Positions 14,957 through 21,228 of a DNA stretch of 32,829 bases are shown here, in pieces; the stretch's first letter is position 1, and each line of letters starts with the position of its first letter. The position numbers and the translations under genes were made by a program. The stretch comes from DATAVK01 sp036267755 (GTDB lineage Bacteria; Actinomycetota; Actinomycetes; JAFAQI01), in NCBI GenBank assembly GCA_036267755.1, contig DATAVK010000052.1, positions 1 through 32,829 on the forward strand, read 5' to 3'. The notes beneath the pieces were generated by a model. It searched no databases. It worked only from the letters and a program-made list of their open reading frames with translations, and was not told the origin of the DNA.

Positions 14957-15021
14957 CAACCCGCATGGCCCATTGGTGTCGCTATGGCCGCACCGATGGG
15001 CCATCGGTGGGTCGGGGAAGA
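14929..15021. repeat. Three-unit 31-bp-period palindromic repeat
   Basis: Three copies of a palindromic core centred on ATGGSCCAT lie with centres at 14938, 14969 and 15000, exactly 31 bases apart. The third copy is a perfect palindrome: CACCGATGG (14991-14999), G, CCATCGGTG (15001-15009). The first copy has one mismatch and lies in the last codons of the lipase gene; the second is the most diverged. Units one and two match at about 21 of 31 positions. It fills the gap to the PAP2 gene and could be a terminator array, a protein-binding array or a slippage product. Confidence 0.7.
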
Positions 15022-15028
15022 TAGAGGC

Positions 15029-15913
15029 GTGCGCAGGCTGCCGCCGGTGGATCCGCCTCGGCCACGATGGTGGGGCCAGGTGCTCTTGGTCGTGGGCTTC
15101 GCCTGGGCGTACGACGAGGTGCGCTCGTTGCACGGCAACGTCGTGCCGGCGGCGGTCCGGCATGGCCACGCGGTGCTGCGTGCCGACCGCTGGCTGCACG
15201 TCAGTTGGTCCGGACCGCTCAACACCTGGCTCGGCCACCACGACGCGCTGGCCGACCTCCTGGCCGGCTACTACGTCGTGATGCACCTCGGGATGACCTC
15301 GCTGACGTTGCTGCTGCTGTGGCTGCACGGCCGCCACTATCGCCACCACCGCGACGCACTGATCGTGGCCAGCTTGGTCGGGTTCGTCGTGTACTGGTGC
15401 TACCCGGTGGCGCCGCCCCGGCTGCTGGGCACCGGCGCCGCCACGGACACCGTGGCCCGGGTCCTGCCGTTCGCGTACTCCGTGGAGTCGAAGAGCGCCA
15501 ACCTCTATGCGGCGGTCCCGTCGCTGCACGTGGCGTGGGCGGTGTGGGTCGCGGTCGCCGTCTGGGCGATGACCGCCCGCTGGTGGCTACGCGCACTCGC
15601 GGTTGCCCACCCGGTGATCACCACGGTGACGGTCCTCGCGACCGGGAACCACTACACGCTGGACGTTGTCTCCGGCGTGGCCCTGATCGCCGTCAGCTAC
15701 CCGCTACTGGCCGTTGGACAGCGCGCCGCAGCGTCAGTCGGTGTACGCGTCGATCGGTCGGAACAGGTACGCCGTGAGCACGGCCAGGAACAGCAGGAAC
15801 GTCAGCACGTGCACACCCGTGCACCACAGGCAGAGCGCCTTGAGCTGGACGGCCTCGACGTACACCAGGTAGAGGACCATGCCGACGCCGGACACGGCTC
15901 CGGCCAGCCGTAG
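15029..15913 (+). CDS. PAP2-family (AUR1/inositol-phosphorylceramide-synthase-like) membrane protein
   Basis: The GTG at 15029 (VRRLPPVDPP) is the likeliest start; ATG 14984 lies inside the palindromic repeat. The protein has about six membrane segments and the AUR1-type signatures YPVAPPRLL, PSLHVAWAVWV and GNHYTLDVVSG, whose two His and the Asp form the phosphatase/transferase site facing outward. It probably removes or moves a lipid-linked phosphate group. Oddly, the frame stays open about 60 codons past the last membrane segment and lies antisense to the end of the VKOR gene for 180 bases. That Gln/Arg/His-rich tail has no conserved look and may reflect a frameshift or a true long overlap. 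Confidence 0.82.
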   Translation: MRRLPPVDPPRPRWWGQVLLVVGFAWAYDEVRSLHGNVVPAAVRHGHAVLRADRWLHVSWSGPLNTWLGHHDALADLLAGYYVVMHLGMTSLTLLLLWLHGRHYRHHRDALIVASLVGFVVYWCYPVAPPRLLGTGAATDTVARVLPFAYSVESKSANLYAAVPSLHVAWAVWVAVAVWAMTARWWLRALAVAHPVITTVTVLATGNHYTLDVVSGVALIAVSYPLLAVGQRAAASVGVRVDRSEQVRREHGQEQQERQHVHTRAPQAERLELDGLDVHQVEDHADAGHGSGQP

Positions 15914-16240
15914 CCGCGAGATCCAGACGTTGGTGGATCGCCATGCCCAGGGCGTCATGAGCAGCGTCATCACGAAGAAGAAGGCCAGCCCGGTCACCGC
16001 GACCGGAATGTGACCGAAGATCTCCGACTGGCTGCTGGTCGTGACCTTCAGGCAGTTGACGACACCGGTGTTGGGACACGACAAAGACGCCGGGTTGTGG
16101 AAGTGGACATAGGTCAGGTACGCCGCCACGCCGAGCCCGGCCAGCGCGATCGGCAGCGTGACCATCCAGGCCCACGCGGCGAAGGGGTCCTTGCGGACGG
16201 CGACCTTCGGCTTGGCTTGGCGCGCCCTGACCTCAGGCAC
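15734..16240 (-). CDS. Vitamin K epoxide reductase (VKOR) family membrane protein
   Basis: The 168-residue protein has four or five membrane segments, the loop cysteines Cys55 and Cys63, and the active-site CxxC Cys137-Leu-Trp-Cys140. Bacterial VKOR replaces DsbB: it oxidises a thioredoxin-like DsbA partner outside the membrane and passes electrons to menaquinone. The gene starts at GTG 16240 and overlaps the upstream DUF929 gene by 8 bases, so the two products are made together. The 3' end is overlapped by the convergent PAP2 reading frame. Confidence 0.95.
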   Translation of the reverse strand: MPEVRARQAKPKVAVRKDPFAAWAWMVTLPIALAGLGVAAYLTYVHFHNPASLSCPNTGVVNCLKVTTSSQSEIFGHIPVAVTGLAFFFVMTLLMTPWAWRSTNVWISRLRLAGAVSGVGMVLYLVYVEAVQLKALCLWCTGVHVLTFLLFLAVLTAYLFRPIDAYTD

Positions 16241-17117
16241 CGAACTTCGCCTGGAGCGGGATCACCGAGGCACACACGTTCGCAGGCTGGTTGTTCGTCA
16301 TCTGGCAGATCGCGGCTGTGATCACGTTGGCGGCGCCGTTGATGGCCTGCGAGACCTTGCCGGTCGGGTTCTTCAGCTGCGAGGCGATCTGCGCCTGCGT
16401 GAGGCCCTTCAGCGTCGCCGGGTCGAAGCTCGGACCGGTGATCGCGGACTTGTTGCCGAAATCGACGAACGGGTACGACGGGCTCCCGTCGATCTTGGTC
16501 CAGAGCGCGTCTTGTGCGGTCGTCGTCTTCTGCAGCGCGTTGTGGTTGCGGTCTTCGTTCTCTACCGCGGTGAACGTCAAGTACTTGCTCGTGTAGTGGT
16601 ATTTGTCGAAGTCCAGCGAGGGGGTGTTCGGGTCCACGTCCGTCGATGACGAGCTCACCGTGTCGAAGCCGTTGAGGGTGCCAAAACGACTGAGGGCCAC
16701 GGCCATCGACCATCGCTCGGCGGCGCAATAGGGACAGAACTCCGCACCGATGAACAGCATCTCCGGCTTGCCGCCAGACGTCAGGGGCGGCTGGCCGCTG
16801 ACGGGGGACGGAAATGCGGTGACGGGACCCGCGCCGACCTTCGAGAGGGTGGCCGCCGGCACTGAGGTCACGTCGCTGACCACCGCGGCCGAGGCCACCG
16901 CGCGGTTGCCCGATGTGGTGTTGGTCGACGACTTGTGGGTGATCGCTACGATCGCGATCACCACCACGACCACCGCGACGCCGACGACGCTGCCGATGAT
17001 GGTGATGGCACGCCGACGCTGCTCCTGGCGCTTCTGCTCCGCGCGCGCGGCAGCGGCCCGCTCTCGGGCGCTCGCCGCCTGCTGATCGCGACGTTGCTTG
17101 TTGGTCGTTCGTCCCAC
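16233..17117 (-). CDS. DUF929 family membrane-anchored thioredoxin-like protein
   Basis: The 294-residue protein has a very basic cytoplasmic N-terminus, one membrane segment at about residues 38-60, and a periplasm-side domain. That domain contains MLFIGAEFCPYCAAERW with the redox pair Cys128/Cys131 in CPYC. Two further cysteines near the C-terminus (ICQM and NVCAS) may form a structural disulfide. CPYC is a thioredoxin/glutaredoxin-like active site. Translational overlap with VKOR strongly suggests it is VKOR's partner in disulfide formation for exported proteins. GTG 17117 follows AAAGG at 8 bases. pcrA lies 65 bases upstream on the same strand. Confidence 0.9.
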   Translation of the reverse strand: MGRTTNKQRRDQQAASARERAAAARAEQKRQEQRRRAITIIGSVVGVAVVVVVIAIVAITHKSSTNTTSGNRAVASAAVVSDVTSVPAATLSKVGAGPVTAFPSPVSGQPPLTSGGKPEMLFIGAEFCPYCAAERWSMAVALSRFGTLNGFDTVSSSSTDVDPNTPSLDFDKYHYTSKYLTFTAVENEDRNHNALQKTTTAQDALWTKIDGSPSYPFVDFGNKSAITGPSFDPATLKGLTQAQIASQLKNPTGKVSQAINGAANVITAAICQMTNNQPANVCASVIPLQAKFGA

Positions 17118-17168
17118 AGGATGTGCCTTTCGTGTCCCCAGGTACTTCGAGGGTATCGGCCCGATGGT

Positions 17169-17191
17169 TCAGAGCTTGATCATCAGAGCTT
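17169..17191. repeat. Duplicated TCAGAGCTT at the pcrA stop codon
   Basis: TCAGAGCTT occurs at 17169-17177 and again at 17183-17191, a 14-base period. The second copy contains the stop and last two sense codons of pcrA on the minus strand (AAG CTC TGA). The pattern suggests a small slippage duplication across the stop codon. Confidence 0.6.
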
Positions 17192-19405
17192 CATAACCGG
17201 CGCGTAACGCAGCAACAGGCGCTTGGTGCCCACCTCGTCGCCGAAATCCACCTCGGCCTCCGCGGAGTCGGCCGCACCACGGACCGTGACGACCATCCCC
17301 ATGCCGAAGGCGTCGTGGGTCACCCGGTCACCCGGATGCAGCGACGGGACCGGCCGAAGCCCCGGCCCGGCGCTGCGGCCGCGACGGTTGGCACGCTGGA
17401 CCGCCGCCTCGGACGGGCTGACCCCGAGCGCCCCCGACCAGTCGACGAGCTCGGGCGGCAAATCGTCGAGGAAGCGGGATCCGGGGTTGTACGACGGGGT
17501 CCCCCACGCCGACCGGACCGCCGAGCGGCTCAGGTAGAGCCGCCGCTCCGCCCGGGTGATCCCGACGTAGGCGAGCCGCCGCTCTTCCTCGAGCTCCTTG
17601 GGGTCGCTGAGCGAGCGCATGTGCGGGAAGACGCCGTCCTCCAGGCCGGTCAGGAAGACCACCGGGAACTCGAGCCCCTTCGCGGTGTGCAGCGTCATGA
17701 GCGTGACGACGCCGTCGGACCCGTCCGGGCTCGGGACCTGATCGGCGTCAGCGACCAGCGCCACCTGCTCCAGGAAGTCGCCCAGTGTGCCGTCGGGGCG
17801 GGTCTCCTCGAACTCCCGGGCGACCGAGACCAGCTGCTCGAGGTTCTCGACCCGGCCCTCGTCCTGCGGGTCGGCGCTGGCCCGCAGCTCTTCGACGTAC
17901 CCAGTGCGGTCCAGGACCGCCTCGACGACGTCACCCGGCCCCGATCCGTCCGCCAGCTCGATCAGGGCGTCGAGCATCGCCACGAAGCCCTGGATCGCCG
18001 TCAGCGAGCGGGTGGCCAGCCCCGGCGCGTCCTCGGCACGGTGCAACGCGTCGAAGAACGAAATCCGCTCACGCTCGGCCAGCGTCGCGATCGCCGCCTC
18101 CGACTGGTCCCCGATCCCGCGCTTCGGGACGTTGAGCACCCGGCGCAGGGACACGACATCTGAGGGGTTGACCAGCACTTTCAGGTACGCCAGCGCGTCC
18201 CGGATCTCGCGGCGCTCGTAGAACCGCACGCCGCCGACGACCTTGTACGGCAGACCGACCCGGATGAAGATGTCCTCGAATACCCGGCTCTGCGCGTTGG
18301 TCCGGTAGAAGACCGCGATGTCACATGGGCGGACGCCTTCGTCGTCGGCCAGCCGGTCGATCTCGGCCGCCACCCAGGCGGCCTCGTCGTGCTCGTTCTC
18401 GGCGACGTATCCGACGATCTTGGGGCCGTCCCCGGAGTCCGACCACAGCCGCTTCGGCGCCCGGTCCGGGTTGCGGGAGATGACGGCGTTGGCCGCGGAC
18501 AGAATCGTCTGGGTCGACCGGTAGTTCTGCTCCAGCAGGATCACGGTCGCGTCCGGGTAGTCGGCCTCGAACTGCAGGATGTTGCGGATCGTCGCGCCCC
18601 GGAAGGCGTAGATCGACTGGTCAGCATCGCCGACGACGCACAGCTCAGCGGGCGGGATCTCGCCGCCGGCCGGACCCACCAGCTCGCGGACCAGGACGTA
18701 CTGCGCGTGATTGGTGTCCTGGTACTCATCGACCAGCACGTGACGGAATCGGCGACGGTAGTGCTCGGCGACGTCCGGGAAGAGCTGGAACAGCGTGACC
18801 GTGGTCATGATCAGGTCGTCGAAGTCCATCGCGTTCGCCCGCCGCAGCCGGTCCTGGTAGAGCCCGTAGGCCTCGGCTACCGTCTTCTCCAGGTGCTGCG
18901 TCGCCCGCGCCTTGGCCTCCTCGAAGTCGACCAGGTCGTTCTTCAGGTTCGACACCTGGGCGGCGATGGACCGCGCCGGGTAGCGCTTCGGATCCAGGTC
19001 GAGGTCGCGGCAGACGGTGGTCATCAACCGGCGGGAGTCGTCCGCGTCGTAGATCGAGAAGCTGCTGGTGAAGCCGAGCCGCTTGGCCTCCGACCGCAGG
19101 ATCCGCACGCAGGCCGAGTGGAACGTCGAGACCCACATCGCCCGGGCTCGCGGACCGACCAGGGCGGCGACCCGCTCACGCATCTCACCGGCCGCCTTGT
19201 TGGTGAACGTGATCGCGAGGACCTCGCCCGGCCGCACCGACCGCTCAGCGAGGAGCCAGCCGATCCGGTGCGTGAGCACCCGGGTCTTGCCCGAGCCGGC
19301 ACCGGCCACGATGAGCAGCGGGCCGCCCTGGTGCAGCACCGCCGCCCGCTGCTGCGGGTTGAGCCCCTCCAGCAGGGTTTCGGGAGCGGCGGCGGTCGCG
19401 GTCAT
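17183..19405 (-). CDS. pcrA: ATP-dependent DNA helicase PcrA/UvrD
   Basis: The 740-residue protein is a superfamily 1A helicase of normal length. It has the Q motif LNPQQRAAV (15-23), Walker A GAGSGKT (35-41), ITFTNKAAGEMRER, Walker B DEYQDTN (226-232), GDADQSIYAFRGA, LEQNYRST, VVTLMTLHTAKGLEFPVVF and YVGITRAERRLYLSRS. The C-terminus has the PcrA-specific small domain LHPGDRVTHDAFGMGMVV that contacts RNA polymerase in relatives. It unwinds DNA in excision repair and removes stalled complexes. ATG 19405 lacks a strong ribosome-binding site. argA lies 40 bases upstream on the same strand. Confidence 0.97.
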   Translation of the reverse strand: MTATAAAPETLLEGLNPQQRAAVLHQGGPLLIVAGAGSGKTRVLTHRIGWLLAERSVRPGEVLAITFTNKAAGEMRERVAALVGPRARAMWVSTFHSACVRILRSEAKRLGFTSSFSIYDADDSRRLMTTVCRDLDLDPKRYPARSIAAQVSNLKNDLVDFEEAKARATQHLEKTVAEAYGLYQDRLRRANAMDFDDLIMTTVTLFQLFPDVAEHYRRRFRHVLVDEYQDTNHAQYVLVRELVGPAGGEIPPAELCVVGDADQSIYAFRGATIRNILQFEADYPDATVILLEQNYRSTQTILSAANAVISRNPDRAPKRLWSDSGDGPKIVGYVAENEHDEAAWVAAEIDRLADDEGVRPCDIAVFYRTNAQSRVFEDIFIRVGLPYKVVGGVRFYERREIRDALAYLKVLVNPSDVVSLRRVLNVPKRGIGDQSEAAIATLAERERISFFDALHRAEDAPGLATRSLTAIQGFVAMLDALIELADGSGPGDVVEAVLDRTGYVEELRASADPQDEGRVENLEQLVSVAREFEETRPDGTLGDFLEQVALVADADQVPSPDGSDGVVTLMTLHTAKGLEFPVVFLTGLEDGVFPHMRSLSDPKELEEERRLAYVGITRAERRLYLSRSAVRSAWGTPSYNPGSRFLDDLPPELVDWSGALGVSPSEAAVQRANRRGRSAGPGLRPVPSLHPGDRVTHDAFGMGMVVTVRGAADSAEAEVDFGDEVGTKRLLLRYAPVMKL

Positions 19406-19445
19406 GCTGCTGCCGAGGGTACGTGGCTGGACCGACGACGCGAGG

Positions 19446-19943
19446 TCACAGATCCAGCAGCATGCGGGTGTTGCCGAGGATGTTCGGCTTGACCCGCTCG
19501 AGCCCGAGGAACTCCGCGACCCCCTCGTCGTACGAGCGAAGCAGCTCCTCGTAGACGCCCGGCTCGAGTGCCGTCGCGGTGAACGGTCGGAAGCCGTGCT
19601 GGGTGAAGAAGTCGACCTCGAAGGTCAGGCAGAACACCCGGCGGACATCGAGGTCGCGCGCCCGGTGCAGCAGTGACTCGATCAGCAGGTGGCCGATCCC
19701 AAGCTTTCGGTACGCCGGGTCCACCGCGACCGTTCGCACCTCGGCGAGGTCGGCCCACAGCACGTGAAGCGCTCCGCAGCCGACGATCTCCCCGTCGAGC
19801 TCGGCGACGTCGAACTCCTGGACGTCCTCGTACAGCGTCACCATGGGCTTGTCGAGCAGGATCCCCTTGGGCGCGTAGACGTCGACGAGCGCTCGAATCG
19901 CCAGAACGTCGCCGGTGCGGGCGCGCCGGACGACCGTGCTCAC
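19446..19943 (-). CDS. argA: Amino-acid N-acetyltransferase (actinobacterial short NAGS)
   Basis: The GTG at 19943 overlaps the MarR stop codon in a GTGA arrangement and gives a 165-residue GNAT protein. It has VVRRARTGDVLAIRALVDVYA, LYEDVQEFDVAELDGEIVGCGALHVLW, the acetyl-CoA loop VRTVAVDPAYRKLGIGHLLI and FCLTFEVDFFTQHGFRP. These match the short N-acetylglutamate synthase of mycobacteria (Rv2747 type), which makes N-acetylglutamate, the first step of arginine synthesis. No other arg gene is in the window. Coupling to a MarR regulator is unusual for this enzyme. Confidence 0.92.
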   Translation of the reverse strand: MSTVVRRARTGDVLAIRALVDVYAPKGILLDKPMVTLYEDVQEFDVAELDGEIVGCGALHVLWADLAEVRTVAVDPAYRKLGIGHLLIESLLHRARDLDVRRVFCLTFEVDFFTQHGFRPFTATALEPGVYEELLRSYDEGVAEFLGLERVKPNILGNTRMLLDL

Positions 19944-20443
19944 GAGGCGATCGAGTCCTCCGCTGATGGGCACTCGCTGGTGAGCTTGCGGTCGAGTCCG
20001 CCCAAGGCGTCCGCGATGGCGTCGAGCTGGTCGGGCGTGAGCCGGTCGACGTAGTGCCGGCGCACGCTACGCAGGTGGTCGGGGTACGCCGCGACGAGCC
20101 GGGCCCGGCCGGCGTCGGTCAGGACGGCGTAGACAACCCGGGCGTCGGCCGAGCACTTCGCCCGCACGACCAGGCCGTCCCGGGAAAGCTTGTCGACCAG
20201 CCGGGTCAGCCCGCTCGGCGTGAGGACGGCGCACTCCGCCAGGTCCGACATCCGCAGCCGGTTGTCCGGGGCGTCGGACAGGTGGGAGAGCACCTCGTAC
20301 GCCGGCAGCGACAGCCGCTGCTGGGCCTCGAGCTCGGCCTCCAGCACCCGAACGACCGCGGCATGGCCTCGCAGCAGGGCGTGCCATGCCGCCATTTCAC
20401 GCTCGTCAAGCGGCCGATCCGGGCGCGCGGATGTCGTGGTCAT
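19940..20443 (-). CDS. MarR-family transcriptional regulator
   Basis: The ATG at 20443 gives 167 residues; longer frames would run through its own operator region. The winged-helix core is clear: LSLPAYEVLSHLSDAPDNRLRMSDLAECAVLTPSGLTRLVDKLSRDGLVVRAKCSADARVVYAVLTDAGRARL. Dimerisation helices flank it. A TACCCT box ends 6 bases before the ATG with no ribosome-binding site, so the transcript may be leaderless. The divergent yceI gene and two TTGC-N4-GCAA palindromes between them point to self-regulation and control of yceI. Confidence 0.93.
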   Translation of the reverse strand: MTTTSARPDRPLDEREMAAWHALLRGHAAVVRVLEAELEAQQRLSLPAYEVLSHLSDAPDNRLRMSDLAECAVLTPSGLTRLVDKLSRDGLVVRAKCSADARVVYAVLTDAGRARLVAAYPDHLRSVRRHYVDRLTPDQLDAIADALGGLDRKLTSECPSAEDSIAS

Positions 20444-20456
20444 GGGACTAGGGTAC
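20444..20456 (-). promoter_or_regulatory. Putative -10 box for leaderless marR transcript
   Basis: On the minus strand TACCCT lies 6 bases before the MarR ATG, fitting the actinobacterial TANNNT pattern with transcription starting at or next to the start codon. The -35 region then falls on the first TTGC-N4-GCAA operator at 20473-20484. Confidence 0.4.
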
Positions 20457-20472
20457 GTGGATAACGGCGTAT

Positions 20473-20484
20473 TTGCGGGAGCAA
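20473..20484. promoter_or_regulatory. MarR-type operator 1 (TTGC-N4-GCAA)
   Basis: TTGC (20473-20476) and GCAA (20481-20484) form a palindrome with a GGGA spacer. It overlaps the expected -35 region of the marR promoter. The TTGC...GCAA layout is typical for MarR-family sites. Confidence 0.6.
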
Positions 20485-20510
20485 GGAATAACCCCGTGCG
20501 CCGGGCGTTA

Positions 20511-20524
20511 CTTGCGATAGCAAG
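20511..20524. promoter_or_regulatory. MarR-type operator 2 (CTTGC-N4-GCAAG)
   Basis: CTTGC (20511-20515) and GCAAG (20520-20524) form a perfect inverted repeat with spacer GATA. It is 39 bases, centre to centre, from operator 1 and lies about 43 bases before the yceI start, where it could block a yceI promoter. Confidence 0.65.
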
Positions 20525-20566
20525 CAACTCGCGCCACCCTTGACGTCACACCCGAAGGAGCAAGCA

Positions 20567-21118
20567 ATGACACAGGCCACCAGCACCCTCACCGGCGACT
20601 ACGACCTCGATCCCGCCCACAGCCGGCTCGGTTTCGCCGCCAAGCACGCCATGGTCGCCACCGTCCGCGGTCACTTCACGAACTGGACCGGCACCGTCCA
20701 CCTGGACGAGGACAACATCGCGAACAGCAGCGCGAGCATCACGATCCAGGCCGACAGCGTCACGACCGGCAACGATGACCGCGACGCGCACGTCCGCGCC
20801 GAGGACTTCTTCCACGTGGAGAAGCACCCCGAGATCAAGTTCGTCAGTACCAACGTCGAGAAGAAGAGCGACGACGAGTTCGTCCTCACCGGCGACCTGA
20901 CGATCCGCGACACCACGAAGTCCGTCTCGATCGACTTCGAGAAGACCGGGCAGTCCGTCGACCCGTGGGGCGGCAACCGGGTTGGCTTCGAGGGCAAGAC
21001 CCGCGTCAGCCGCAAGGACTGGGGCCTGTCGTTCAACGTCCCGCTGGACGGCGGCGGCGTGCTCGTCAGCGACAAGGTGACGCTGGAGTTCGACATCGCG
21101 CTGGTCAAGAAGGCCTGA
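20567..21118 (+). CDS. yceI: YceI family lipocalin-like polyisoprenoid-binding protein
   Basis: ATG 20567 follows AAGGAG by about 6 bases. The 183-residue protein has the YceI hallmarks: GDYDLDPAHSRLGFAAKHAMVATVRGHF, HVRAEDFFHVEKHPEIKF, LTGDLTIRDTTKSVSIDF and RKDWGLSFN. YceI proteins form a beta-barrel that holds a polyprenyl quinone or isoprenoid. No signal peptide is present, so this one is cytoplasmic. The divergent MarR regulator probably controls it. The gene is followed directly by a repeat array and purU. Confidence 0.95.
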   Translation: MTQATSTLTGDYDLDPAHSRLGFAAKHAMVATVRGHFTNWTGTVHLDEDNIANSSASITIQADSVTTGNDDRDAHVRAEDFFHVEKHPEIKFVSTNVEKKSDDEFVLTGDLTIRDTTKSVSIDFEKTGQSVDPWGGNRVGFEGKTRVSRKDWGLSFNVPLDGGGVLVSDKVTLEFDIALVKKA

Positions 21119-21123
21119 CCACA

Positions 21124-21184
21124 GCGCTTCGCGCCCATGAGCAGGGCGCTTCGCGCCCATGAGCAGGGCGCTTCGCGCCCATGA
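21124..21184. repeat. Tandem 22-bp hairpin repeats (two full, one partial)
   Basis: The 22-base unit at 21124-21145 is repeated exactly at 21146-21167 and its first 17 bases again at 21168-21184. Each unit carries GCGCTTCGCGCCC. In units two and three, with the GG of the unit before, this makes a perfect 6-bp stem GGGCGC/GCGCCC around the loop TTC (21144-21158 and 21166-21180). The array starts 6 bases after the yceI stop codon. The last hairpin abuts the purU inverted repeat. No T-tract follows. Confidence 0.85.
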
Positions 21185-21228
21185 CAAAGTGAGGACGTGG
21201 CCATGGAGCTCGTCCTCACTTTGTCATG
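21180..21228 (+). promoter_or_regulatory. Perfect 18-bp inverted repeat sequestering the purU ribosome-binding site
   Basis: CATGACAAAGTGAGGACG (21180-21197) is the exact reverse complement of CGTCCTCACTTTGTCATG (21211-21228), with a 13-base loop. The 5' arm contains the Shine-Dalgarno GTGAGGA (21189-21195), the loop contains the ATG at 21203, and the 3' arm is purU coding sequence for conserved residues VLTLSC. In RNA this stem would block translation unless opened. Codons ACT TTG TCA TGT in the 3' arm are unlike the G/C-ending codons used elsewhere. It is a translational control element by inference, or a recent inverted duplication. Confidence 0.7.

Noticed and set aside
20444..20527. Longer MarR protein starting at 20527
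   Set aside because: The extra 28 residues would be encoded by the operator region; the domain begins after ATG 20443.
21124..21184. Insertion sequence or transposon end
   Set aside because: The repeats are tandem hairpins without flanking target duplication or transposase; they look like a local repeat array.
21197..21199. GTG at 21197 as purU start
   Set aside because: It lies 1 base after the GTGAGGA site, too close for initiation; ATG 21203 is at proper distance and begins at the conserved MELVLTLSCPDRPG.
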